Part shown: positions 29,801 to 37,002 of the stretch, piece by piece
Numbering within the stretch: the stretch's first letter is position 1
Layout of the letters: each line of letters begins with the position of its first letter
From: Burkholderiales bacterium
Lineage (GTDB): Bacteria > Pseudomonadota > Gammaproteobacteria > Burkholderiales > Burkholderiaceae_C
Length of the DNA: 37,002 nt
NCBI GenBank assembly: GCA_011391855.1
Contig: JAABPT010000230.1
Span: 1-37,002, forward strand
Direction of reading: 5' to 3'
Program-made: the position numbers and the translations under genes
Notes under the pieces: model-generated
The model's input: only the letters and a program-made list of their open reading frames with translations
Told to the model about the DNA's origin: nothing
Databases searched by the model: none

Positions 29801-31276
29801 ATGGGTTTGCTGAGCCTCGCGATCTGGCTGCCGATTGCCTTCGGCGTGCTGCTGCTCGCACTCGGCCGCGACGACAACGCCCGTCCGGTGCGTGCGCTGG
29901 CGCTGATCGGCGCGCTGGTCTCGCTGCTGGCCACGCTGCCGCTGATCAGCGGTTTCGACCGCGGCACCGCGGCCATGCAGTTCGTCGAGAAGATGCCCTG
30001 GATCGAGCGCTTCAACCTGCACTACCACCTGGGCGTGGACGGGCTGTCGCTGTGGTTCGTGCCGCTGACCGCCTTCATCACCGTGGTGGTGATCATCTCC
30101 GCGTGGGAGGTCATCACCGAGCGCGTGGCGCAGTACATGGGCGCTTTCCTCATTCTCTCGGGGCTGATGATCGGCGTCTTCTGTGCGCTCGACGGCATGC
30201 TGTTCTATGTCTTCTTCGAGGCCACGCTGATCCCGATGTACATCATCATCGGTGTCTGGGGCGGTCCGAAGCGCGTCTACGCGGCCTTCAAGTTCTTCCT
30301 TTACACGCTGCTCGGTTCGCTGCTCATGCTGGTGGCGCTGGTCTACCTGTATTTCAAGAGCGGCGGCAGCTTCGACATCCTCACCTGGCACAAGCTGCCG
30401 CTGAGCCTGCCCGTGCAGACGCTGCTGTTCTTCGCCTTCTTCGCCGCCTTCAGTGTGAAGGTGCCGATGTGGCCGGTGCACACCTGGCTGCCCGACGCGC
30501 ATGTGGAAGCGCCCACCGGCGGCTCGGTGGTGCTGGCGGCCATCATGCTGAAGCTGGGGGCCTACGGTTTCCTGCGCTTTTCCATGCCCATCGCGCCCGA
30601 CGCGGCGCGTGAATACGACTGGGTCATCATCACGCTGAGCCTGATCGCGGTGCTGTATATCGGACTGGTGGCGCTGGTGCAGCAGGACATGAAGAAGCTG
30701 GTGGCCTACAGCTCCATCGCGCACATGGGCTTCGTGACCTTGGGCTTCTTCATCTTCAACCCGCTCGGTGTGGCCGGCGGCATCGTGCAGATGGTCAGCC
30801 ACGGCTTCGTCTCGGGCGCCATGTTCCTGTGCATCGGCGTGCTCTACGACCGTGTGCACAGCCGCGAGATCGCGGCCTACGGCGGCGTGGCCAATACGAT
30901 GCCGAAGTTCGCCGCCTTTGCCGTGCTGTTCGCCATGGCCAATGCCGGACTGCCGGGCACGGCCGGTTTCGTGGGCGAGTGGATGGTGATCCTGGGTGCC
31001 GTGCAATACAACTTCTGGATCGCCGCGCTGGCCGCCACCACGCTGGTCTTCGGCGCCGCCTACACGCTGTGGATGGTCAAGCGTGTGTATTTCGGCGACG
31101 TGGCCAACGAGCATGTCCGGCAGCTCTCCGACATCAACGGCCGCGAATTCCTGATGCTCGCCATCCTGGCCGCCGCGGTGCTTTACATGGGTCTGTATCC
31201 GAAACCCTTCACCGACGTGATGGACGTGTCGGTGACCGAGCTGCTGCGGCACGTGGCCGCGCCCAAGCTGAACTGA
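29801..31276 (+). CDS. nuoM: NADH-quinone oxidoreductase subunit M
   Basis: NuoM is the second antiporter-like proton-pumping subunit, 491 aa with about fourteen membrane helices. Signature stretches are VDGLSLWFVPLTAF, FFEATLIPMYIIIGVWGG (key Glu), SVKVPMWPVHTWLPDAHVEAPTGGSVVLAAIMLKLGAYG and KKLVAYSSIAHMGFV. A 48-base spacer precedes it, with a purine-rich GAGGG before the ATG. Confidence 0.97.
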   Translation: MGLLSLAIWLPIAFGVLLLALGRDDNARPVRALALIGALVSLLATLPLISGFDRGTAAMQFVEKMPWIERFNLHYHLGVDGLSLWFVPLTAFITVVVIISAWEVITERVAQYMGAFLILSGLMIGVFCALDGMLFYVFFEATLIPMYIIIGVWGGPKRVYAAFKFFLYTLLGSLLMLVALVYLYFKSGGSFDILTWHKLPLSLPVQTLLFFAFFAAFSVKVPMWPVHTWLPDAHVEAPTGGSVVLAAIMLKLGAYGFLRFSMPIAPDAAREYDWVIITLSLIAVLYIGLVALVQQDMKKLVAYSSIAHMGFVTLGFFIFNPLGVAGGIVQMVSHGFVSGAMFLCIGVLYDRVHSREIAAYGGVANTMPKFAAFAVLFAMANAGLPGTAGFVGEWMVILGAVQYNFWIAALAATTLVFGAAYTLWMVKRVYFGDVANEHVRQLSDINGREFLMLAILAAAVLYMGLYPKPFTDVMDVSVTELLRHVAAPKLN

Positions 31277-31301
31277 CGGCCGCGAGCCCCGCCACAAGAC
31301 C

Positions 31302-32783
31302 ATGACCGCAATGAACTGGCCCGTGCTGTACCCCGAGATCTGGCTGCTGGCCATGGCCTGCGTGGTGCTGCTGGCCGACCTCTTCGTCACCGACCCCGAG
31401 CGCCGCCCCACCTTCTGGCTGACACAGTTCACGGTGGGTGTGTTTGCCGCCTTGCACCTGGTGTACTTCAACGCCGGGGGCACCGCTTATGGCATGAAGG
31501 GCCTGGTCGTCGTCGACCCCATGGGCCACCTGCTGGCCTTCTTCGCCGCGCTGGCGGTGATGGTGACGCTGGCCTATGCACGCCCCACGCTGGCCGCGCG
31601 CGACATGATGAAGGGCGAGTTCTACACGCTCACGCTGTTCGTGCTGCTGGGCATCAGCGTCATGTGCTCGGCCAACCATTTCCTGGTCGTCTACCTCGGC
31701 CTGGAACTGATGAGCCTGTCGCTCTATGCGCTCACCGCGCTGCGCCGCGACCACGCCTTGGCCACCGAGGCGGCGATGAAGTACTTCGTGCTTGGAGCAC
31801 TGGCCAGCGGCTTCCTGCTCTACGGCCTGTCCATGATGTACGGCGCCACCGGCTCGCTGGAGATCCCGCGTGTCTTCGAGCAGATCGCCACCGGACGCAT
31901 CAACCGCGAGGTGCTGGTCTTCGGCCTGGTCTTCGTCGTCGCCGGGTTGGCCTTCAAGCTCGGTGCCGCGCCCTTCCACATGTGGGTGCCCGACGTCTAC
32001 CAGGGTGCTCCGACGGCGGTGACGCTGCTCATCGGCGGGGCGCCGAAGTTCGCCGCCTTCGCCATCACCATCCGACTGCTGGTGGAAGGCATGCTGGGCT
32101 TGGCGGTGGACTGGCAGCAGATGTTCATCGTGCTCGCCGTGGCCTCGCTGGCGCTGGGCAATATCGCGGCCATCGCGCAGCGCAACCTCAAACGCATGCT
32201 GGCCTACAGCACCATCGCGCAGATGGGCTTCGTGGTGCTCGGGCTGTCGGCAGGGGTGGTGAGCGGCAATACGCTGTCGGCCGGCAATGCCTACAGCTCG
32301 GCCATGTTCTACATGGTGAGCTACGTGTTCACCACGCTCGGCACCTTCGGCCTCATCATGTATCTGTCGCGGCAGGGCTTCGAGAGCGAGGAGATAGACG
32401 ACCTCGCCGGCCTGTCGCAGCGCAGCCCCTGGGTGGCGGGCGCGATGACGGTGTTCATGTTCTCGCTGGCCGGTGTGCCGCCGATGATCGGCTTCTTTGC
32501 CAAGCTCTCGGTGATCCAGGCGCTGGTCAGCACCAATGTCACGCTCTACATCGTGCTGGCCGTGGTGGCAGTGCTGTTCAGCCTGATCGGTGCCTTCTAC
32601 TACCTGCGCGTGGTCAAGGTGATGTGGTTCGACGCCCCGGTGCAGACCGCGCCCATTCAGCGCTCGCAGGGCGTGGCCGCGCTGCTGGCCGCCAACGGCC
32701 TGGCGGTGCTGGTGCTGGGACCGTTCTCCGGCGGGCTGATGGCGATGTGCCGCGACGCCATCGTGCGCGCGCTCGCCACCTGA
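31302..32783 (+). CDS. nuoN: NADH-quinone oxidoreductase subunit N
   Basis: NuoN is the third antiporter-like subunit, 493 aa. Features: YLGLELMSLSLYALTAL (key Glu), GLAFKLGAAPFHMWVPDVYQGAPTAVTLLIG, and LKRMLAYSTIAQMGFV. A second in-frame ATG at 31311 (MNWPVLYPE) is a possible alternative start. It closes the complex I genes; a NUDIX gene starts 15 bases later on the same strand. Confidence 0.96.
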   Translation: MTAMNWPVLYPEIWLLAMACVVLLADLFVTDPERRPTFWLTQFTVGVFAALHLVYFNAGGTAYGMKGLVVVDPMGHLLAFFAALAVMVTLAYARPTLAARDMMKGEFYTLTLFVLLGISVMCSANHFLVVYLGLELMSLSLYALTALRRDHALATEAAMKYFVLGALASGFLLYGLSMMYGATGSLEIPRVFEQIATGRINREVLVFGLVFVVAGLAFKLGAAPFHMWVPDVYQGAPTAVTLLIGGAPKFAAFAITIRLLVEGMLGLAVDWQQMFIVLAVASLALGNIAAIAQRNLKRMLAYSTIAQMGFVVLGLSAGVVSGNTLSAGNAYSSAMFYMVSYVFTTLGTFGLIMYLSRQGFESEEIDDLAGLSQRSPWVAGAMTVFMFSLAGVPPMIGFFAKLSVIQALVSTNVTLYIVLAVVAVLFSLIGAFYYLRVVKVMWFDAPVQTAPIQRSQGVAALLAANGLAVLVLGPFSGGLMAMCRDAIVRALAT

Positions 32784-32798
32784 AGCGACCGGGCCCCG

Positions 32799-33425
32799 AT
32801 GGCTGACACCGGCCCGCCGCCGCTGCCGGATGCCGGCGACGATCCCCACCTGACCGAACGCCGCCTGGGCGGCAAGACGCTCGTGAGCGGCGGGTTTCTT
32901 GAGGTGCGGCGCGACGACGTGCTGCTGCCCGACGGCAGCCATGCCACGCGCGAATTCATCCAGCATGCCGGTGCGGTGGCCGTGGTGCCCATCCTCGACG
33001 ACGGCCGCCTGGTGCTGGTGCGCCAGTTCCGCTACCCGGTGGCCAAGGTGCTGCTCGAATGGCCGGCCGGCAAGCGCGACCCCGGCGAATCCACGCTGTC
33101 CTGCGCGATGCGCGAACTGCAAGAGGAGACCGGCTACACCGCGGGTGTATGGGCCTACGGCGGCGAGATCCACAACGCCGCCGCCTATTCCAGCGAGAGC
33201 ATCTGGATCTGGTTCGCGCGCGGCCTGGTGGCCGGGCCGCAGCGCCTGGACCATGGCGAATTCGTCGAGACCGTGACCCTGACCGAGGCCGAGCTGGCGG
33301 CCCTCGACCTGCACGACGGCCTGCCCGACGTGAAGACGCTGATCGGCCTGCACTGGCTGCAGCAGTGGCGCGCCGGCCGGCGAACATTGGCCTGGCACAG
33401 CGCGCAACAAGCAGCCGCCCTATGA
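32799..33425 (+). CDS. NUDIX hydrolase, ADP-ribose pyrophosphatase type
   Basis: The 208-aa protein has a complete Nudix box GX5EX7REUXEEXGU at residues 91-113 (GKRDPGES...RELQEETGY), so the metal-dependent hydrolase site is intact. The VRQFRYPV and LLEWPAGK context upstream is typical of ADP-ribose and NDP-sugar pyrophosphatases. It is only 15 bases after nuoN, so probably part of the nuo transcript. A link through NADH turnover is plausible but inferred. Confidence 0.9.
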   Translation: MADTGPPPLPDAGDDPHLTERRLGGKTLVSGGFLEVRRDDVLLPDGSHATREFIQHAGAVAVVPILDDGRLVLVRQFRYPVAKVLLEWPAGKRDPGESTLSCAMRELQEETGYTAGVWAYGGEIHNAAAYSSESIWIWFARGLVAGPQRLDHGEFVETVTLTEAELAALDLHDGLPDVKTLIGLHWLQQWRAGRRTLAWHSAQQAAAL

Positions 33426-33435
33426 TGACGGCACG

Positions 33436-33891
33436 ATGAAAGTGCTAGACCTGCGTTGCGCCAACGGCCACGGCTTCGAAGGCTGGTTCGCATCCGACGA
33501 GGACTTCATGGGCCAGAACGGCCGCGGCCTCGTCGAGTGCCCGCTGTGTGCCGACAAGGTGGTCATGCGCATGCCTTCGGCGCCGCGGCTGAATCTTTCG
33601 GGCGCGCGTGAACCGGTGCCGGTGCCGCCCCCCGAGCCCAAACCCACCGTCGAGGCCCGCCCGGCCGACCTGCAGGCGGCGTGGCTGCACACGGTGCGCC
33701 ACCTGATGGCGAATACCGAGGACGTGGGCGAGCGGTTTGCCGAGGAAGCGCGCCGCATCCACTACGGCGAGGAGCCGCACCGCGGTATCCGCGGCCAGGC
33801 CACGCCCGAGGAGCGGCTGGCACTGCGGGAAGAAGGCATCGAGACGATGTCGATTCCCCTACCGGCGGCGTTGAAGGGGCCGGTGCAGTAG
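33436..33891 (+). CDS. DUF1178 family protein
   Basis: The 151-aa protein matches the DUF1178 family, whose function is unknown. The N-terminus MKVLDLRCANGHGFEGWF, with Cys8, His12, Cys35 and Cys38 (ECPLC), resembles a small zinc ribbon. A Pro-rich linker (PVPPPEPKP) and a helical C-terminal half with RRIHYGEE and RGIRGQATPEE follow. It starts 10 bases after the NUDIX gene, in the probable operon tail. Confidence 0.88.
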   Translation: MKVLDLRCANGHGFEGWFASDEDFMGQNGRGLVECPLCADKVVMRMPSAPRLNLSGAREPVPVPPPEPKPTVEARPADLQAAWLHTVRHLMANTEDVGERFAEEARRIHYGEEPHRGIRGQATPEERLALREEGIETMSIPLPAALKGPVQ

Positions 33892-33902
33892 CGACACCGG
33901 TA

Positions 33903-33915
33903 CGCCGCTGCGGCG
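33903..33915. terminator. Small hairpin between convergent genes
   Basis: CGCCG-CTG-CGGCG is a perfect 5-bp stem in the 34-base space between the convergent DUF1178 and FAD-oxidase genes. No T-run follows on either strand, so it would be a weak bidirectional terminator at best. Confidence 0.3.
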
Positions 33916-33925
33916 CGAGCCCCGG

Positions 33926-35368
33926 CTACAGCACGCGCCCCGGGTTCAGGATGCCCTGGGGGTCGAGCGCGGCCTTCACGGCGCGCATCATCTGCAGCGC
34001 CACCGGCGACTTGCGCGCCGCCAGTTCGTCGCGCTTGAGTGCGCCGATGCCGTGTTCGGCCGAGAACGAGCCGCCATACGGCACCAGCGCGTCGAAGACC
34101 AGGGTATTGATGCGCTGCTCGTTGTCGTCCAGGAAGCGCTGGCCATCGCTGCCCGCGGGCGCCTGCACGTTGTAGTGCAGGTTGCCGTCGCCCAGGTGGC
34201 CGAAATTGACGAGTTGAATGCCTGGAAAGTGCCGGTGCAGCAGCGCATCGGTGCCAGCCACGAATTGGGGAACAGCCGACACCGGCAGCGAGATATCGTG
34301 CTTCACGTTCAGCCCTTCCTCGGCCTGCGCCAGCGGGATAGCCTCGCGCAGGTGCCACAGCGCGTGCGACTGCGCCAGGCTCTCGGCCACCACGGCGTTG
34401 CCGATCACGCCCGCTTCCAGCGCCGCGCCGAGCAACGCCTCGAATCGCTCGCGCGCCTGGGCCTCTCCTTCGGTGTCGCTCTGCTCCAGCAGCACGGTCC
34501 AGGGCGCGCCGGGCAGTGGCTGCGGCAGGGCCGGGAAGTGGCGCGCCACCAGGTCCAGCGCATGGCGGCCCATGACCTCGAAGCCGGTCAACGCGGCGCC
34601 GAGCCGCGCGCGCGCCAGCTTCAGCAAGGCCACACACTGCGCCAGGTCGGCGCAGGCCGCCAGCGCCGAGGTCGTGGCGGCCGGCAGCGGCGCCAGTTTC
34701 AGCGTCGCCGCGGTGATGATGCCCAGCGTGCCTTCGCTGCCGATCATCAGGTCGCGCAGGTCGTAGCCGGTGTTGTCCTTGCGCAGCCCGCTCAGGCCGT
34801 CCCACACCTGGCCGGCGGCGGTGACGACTTCCAGCCCCAGGCACAGTTCGCGCGCATTGCCCCAGCGCAGCACCTGCATGCCGCCGGCATTGGTGGCCAG
34901 GTTGCCGCCGATGGTGCAACTGCCCTCGGCCGCCAGGCTCAGCGGCAGCAGCAGGCCGCGCGCACGTGCGGCGTCCTGCGCGGCCTGCAGCACGCAGCCG
35001 GCATCGGCGGTGAGCGTCAGGTTGGCGTCGTCGATGTCGCGCACCCGGTTCATTCGTTGCAGGCTCAACAGCACCTGCGTGCCGCTGGCGTCGGGCACGC
35101 CACCGCCCACGAGACCGGTGTTGCCGCCCTGCGGCACGATGGCGGTGCCGGCGGCGGCGCAAGCGCGCACCACCGCGGCCACCTCGGCCGTGCTGCCGGG
35201 CCGCACCACGGCCAGCGCCTTGCCGCGCCAGCGCTTGCGCCAGTCCAGTTCCCAGGCCGTCAGGTCGCCCTCGGTCATCACGTTCGCGGCGCCCACGGCG
35301 CTGCGCAGCGTGTCGAGCAGGTTCGGGTCCGTCAATCGTACGGTCTCAGGCCGCGGCCTGCGCCGCAT
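33926..35368 (-). CDS. FAD-binding oxidase, GlcD / D-2-hydroxyacid dehydrogenase type
   Basis: The 480-aa protein has the PCMH-type FAD fold: PQGGNTGLVGGGVPD (pyrophosphate loop), GSCTIGGNLATNAGG and GSEGTLGIITAATLKL. It also has the C-terminal oxidase domain with HLGDGNLHYNV and EHGIGALKRDEL. This is the family of D-lactate, D-2-hydroxyglutarate and glycolate (GlcD) dehydrogenases, which pass electrons on to an acceptor. The substrate is not resolvable from sequence. The ATG at 35368 overlaps the DUF2069 end by 23 bases and has no clear Shine-Dalgarno; a TTG at 35335 is an alternative start. Confidence 0.92.
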   Translation of the reverse strand: MRRRPRPETVRLTDPNLLDTLRSAVGAANVMTEGDLTAWELDWRKRWRGKALAVVRPGSTAEVAAVVRACAAAGTAIVPQGGNTGLVGGGVPDASGTQVLLSLQRMNRVRDIDDANLTLTADAGCVLQAAQDAARARGLLLPLSLAAEGSCTIGGNLATNAGGMQVLRWGNARELCLGLEVVTAAGQVWDGLSGLRKDNTGYDLRDLMIGSEGTLGIITAATLKLAPLPAATTSALAACADLAQCVALLKLARARLGAALTGFEVMGRHALDLVARHFPALPQPLPGAPWTVLLEQSDTEGEAQARERFEALLGAALEAGVIGNAVVAESLAQSHALWHLREAIPLAQAEEGLNVKHDISLPVSAVPQFVAGTDALLHRHFPGIQLVNFGHLGDGNLHYNVQAPAGSDGQRFLDDNEQRINTLVFDALVPYGGSFSAEHGIGALKRDELAARKSPVALQMMRAVKAALDPQGILNPGRVL

Positions 35369-35756
35369 TGCGCAGCCGCCAGCGGATATACAACGCGCTG
35401 GCCGTGAACAGCAGCAGGCACAGTGCGACCTCGGCCACCGCCAGCGCGCGCGACCAGCCCTGTTCCGTGGTGGCGCGCACCACGCCTTCCATGAAATACA
35501 GCCACACCAGCAGGCTCAGCCAGCGGAAGGTGTACATGCGGTGGCGCAGCAGGCCCAGCACGCACAAGGCCAGCGGCACCACCTTGATGGCCAGCGTGCC
35601 GCTGCCGGTGGGCGCCAGCCACAACTCCCAGGCCAGTCCCAGCACGATCAGGCCCAGCAACCCCGCAAGTGCCGCGGCACGTGCCGCGCTCACCATGGCG
35701 TCGGGTTGCCGCGGCGTATCGCTCAGGGTGGCAGTGTCGGTGTCGGCACGAGGCAT
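35346..35756 (-). CDS. DUF2069 domain membrane protein
   Basis: The 136-aa protein has four hydrophobic segments (ALAGLLGLIVLGLAWELWL, LAIKVVPLALCVLGLL, WLSLLVWLYFMEGVV, AVAEVALCLLLFTASALYI). It matches the DUF2069 family of small inner-membrane proteins of unknown function, often near yihY and wrbA. The real gene is the last part of a 507-codon track ORF; the rest is an antisense shadow of the yihY gene. I start at MPRADTD (35756); MVSAARAA at 35696 is a shorter option (117 aa). It overlaps the FAD oxidase start. Confidence 0.85.
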   Translation of the reverse strand: MPRADTDTATLSDTPRQPDAMVSAARAAALAGLLGLIVLGLAWELWLAPTGSGTLAIKVVPLALCVLGLLRHRMYTFRWLSLLVWLYFMEGVVRATTEQGWSRALAVAEVALCLLLFTASALYIRWRLRNAAQAAA

Positions 35757-35777
35757 GCTGGCATCATAGCCAGCATG
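35754..35777. repeat. Inverted repeat spanning both divergent start codons
   Basis: CATGCTGGC and GCCAGCATG are perfect 9-base arms around ATCATA. The left arm contains the complement of the DUF2069 ATG and the right arm contains the yihY ATG. Only 18 bases lie between the two start codons, leaving no separate room for promoters. Confidence 0.8.
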
Positions 35778-37002
35778 AGCAAGCTGATCGATCTGGGGGG
35801 CAAGGTCGGGCAGCAGGTGGCTTTGCTGCTGGAAACGCTGCGCACCTGGCCCTGGTACGAGACGCTGCGCACGCTGCACCAGCGCTTCCGCGAAGACCGC
35901 CTGGGTCTCACCGCGGGCAGCCTGACCTTCACCACGCTGATCGCCCTGGTGCCGTTGTTCACGGTGATGCTGGCGGTGTTCACCGCATTCCCCATGTTCT
36001 CCAGCCTGCAGGGCGACCTGGAGCGCTTCTTCCTGCGCAGCCTGGTGCCCGACAACATCGCGCGGCCGGTGCTGCGTGCGCTGACCGAATTCGCCGGCAA
36101 GGCGCGTGGCATGGGCACGCTGGGCCTGGTGTTGCTGGTGGCCACGGCGCTGGCGCTGATGCTTACCATCGACCGCACGCTGAACGCCATCTGGCGGGTT
36201 CGGCAGCCCCGGCCCCTGGCGCAGCGCGTGCTCGTCTACTGGGCGGCGCTCACGCTGGGGCCGCTGGCGCTGGGCCTGAGTGCTTCGCTCACCTCGTATG
36301 CGCTGTCGGGGCCGCGCGGCTTCGTCACCGCGGTGCCGGACAACGTGGCCTTCCTGCTCAATGCGCTGCAGTTCTTCCTGCTCGCCTGGGGCATGGCGGC
36401 GCTGTTCCACTACGTACCCAACGTCTCGGTGCGTTGGCGCCATGCCTGGGCCGGCGGCGTCTTCGTGGCGCTGGGCGTGGAAGCGGCGCAGAGGGCCCTG
36501 GTCTGGTACGTGAATTCGGTGCCCAGCTTCTCGGCGGTTTACGGGGCCTTCGCCACCGCGCCGATCCTGCTGCTGTGGATCTACCTCGGCTGGGTCATCG
36601 TGCTGCTGGGCGCGGTGATCGCCGCCTACGCGCCCAGCCTGCAGATGCGCGTGGCCAGCATCGCGCCCACGGCTGGCTGGCGCTTCGAGCTGGCGCTGAC
36701 GCTGATCAAGCGGCTGGACGCGGCGCGGCATTCCGGCCAGCACGGCCTGTCGCTGGCGGCCATGGCCGAGTCGCTGCGCGCCGACCCGCTGCAGCTGGAG
36801 CCCGTGATCGAGCTGCTGGCCGAACTGGACTGGGTGTCGCGCCTGGACGAGGGCGGCGACGCCCGCCACGTGCTGCTGTGCGATCCGCCGACCACCCGGC
36901 TCATGCCGTTGATCGAGCGCACGCTGCTCGAGCCCGGTGCCGCCTCGGCGGCATTCCGGCGCGCGGCCGGGCTCGAGCGGCTGACGCTGGCCGACGCGAT
37001 CA
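35775..37002 (+). CDS. yihY: YihY/BrkB family inner-membrane protein, partial
   Basis: The frame from ATG 35775 (MSKLIDLGGKVGQQ) is open to the window edge, giving 409 codons; the ORF track omits it for that reason. The family region includes DRLGLTAGSLTFTTLIALVPLFTVMLAVF, IDRTLNAIWRVRQPR, FHYVPNVSVRWRHAWAGG and SFSAVYGAFATAPILLLWIYLGWVIVLLGA, with about six membrane segments. A soluble C-terminal part follows from about residue 295. The older ribonuclease BN label for this family is a misannotation. The function is unknown; transport has been suggested for relatives. It is divergent from the DUF2069 gene. Confidence 0.93.
   Translation, partial: MSKLIDLGGKVGQQVALLLETLRTWPWYETLRTLHQRFREDRLGLTAGSLTFTTLIALVPLFTVMLAVFTAFPMFSSLQGDLERFFLRSLVPDNIARPVLRALTEFAGKARGMGTLGLVLLVATALALMLTIDRTLNAIWRVRQPRPLAQRVLVYWAALTLGPLALGLSASLTSYALSGPRGFVTAVPDNVAFLLNALQFFLLAWGMAALFHYVPNVSVRWRHAWAGGVFVALGVEAAQRALVWYVNSVPSFSAVYGAFATAPILLLWIYLGWVIVLLGAVIAAYAPSLQMRVASIAPTAGWRFELALTLIKRLDAARHSGQHGLSLAAMAESLRADPLQLEPVIELLAELDWVSRLDEGGDARHVLLCDPPTTRLMPLIERTLLEPGAASAAFRRAAGLERLTLADAI

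Noticed and set aside
27560-31483. A 1307-codon minus-strand ORF opposite nuoK-nuoN
   Set aside because: It is an antisense shadow produced by GC-rich codon use in the nuo genes. It is His/Gln/Arg-rich with no domain-like segments.
35757-36869. The upstream 370 codons of the 507-codon minus ORF containing DUF2069
   Set aside because: They are the reverse complement of the yihY gene, which has clear membrane-protein motifs. Only the last 136 codons are a gene.

Overview
The window is an ordinary, densely packed, high-GC housekeeping region from a betaproteobacterium. It is most likely Burkholderiales, and probably Comamonadaceae (Variovorax/Ramlibacter/Acidovorax-like). That placement rests on protein style and gene order: an intracellular PHB depolymerase start, the isc cluster, secG / tRNA-Leu(GAG) / nuoA-N, and NUDIX-DUF1178 after nuoN. 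No database search was possible. I see no insertion sequence, prophage, CRISPR array, toxin-antitoxin or defence system.

Layout. 1-1712: the 5' end of a PHB depolymerase gene and an aromatic/aspartate aminotransferase gene, both leftward, with a likely PhaR-type operator between them. 1713-4420: uvrB overlapping a low-molecular-weight phosphatase gene. 4413-10440: an Fe-S cluster assembly locus, iscR-iscS-iscU-iscA, then a strong intrinsic terminator, then a GNAT acetyltransferase gene and hscB-hscA-fdx. The iscR promoter carries two IscR type-1-like boxes. 10441-12811: an RNA-hairpin-rich spacer, then tsaD overlapping a class I aminotransferase gene. 12812-17879: rpsO and pnp with structured leaders, a quinone oxidoreductase gene, tpiA and secG. 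17983-18067: tRNA-Leu(GAG) with its own terminator. 18180-32783: all fourteen genes of respiratory complex I (nuoA to nuoN) in canonical order, followed by NUDIX hydrolase and DUF1178 genes on the same strand. 33926-35756: leftward FAD-linked oxidase and DUF2069 membrane protein genes. 35775-end: a rightward YihY/BrkB-family gene, cut by the window edge.

How the genes work together. IscS supplies sulfur, IscU is the scaffold, IscA an A-type carrier, HscB/HscA the transfer chaperones and Fdx the electron donor; IscR senses cluster supply. Complex I, encoded 8 kb downstream, is a large consumer of Fe-S clusters (NuoB, E, F, G, I).

The most useful observations are regulatory. They include the double IscR box overlapping a near-consensus sigma-70 promoter, the terminator splitting the isc cluster, mutually exclusive hairpins in the rpsO leader, long inverted repeats in the pnp leader, a possible minus-strand small RNA between fdx and tsaD, and the lack of room for a conventional nuo promoter. 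None amounts to a new multi-gene system.
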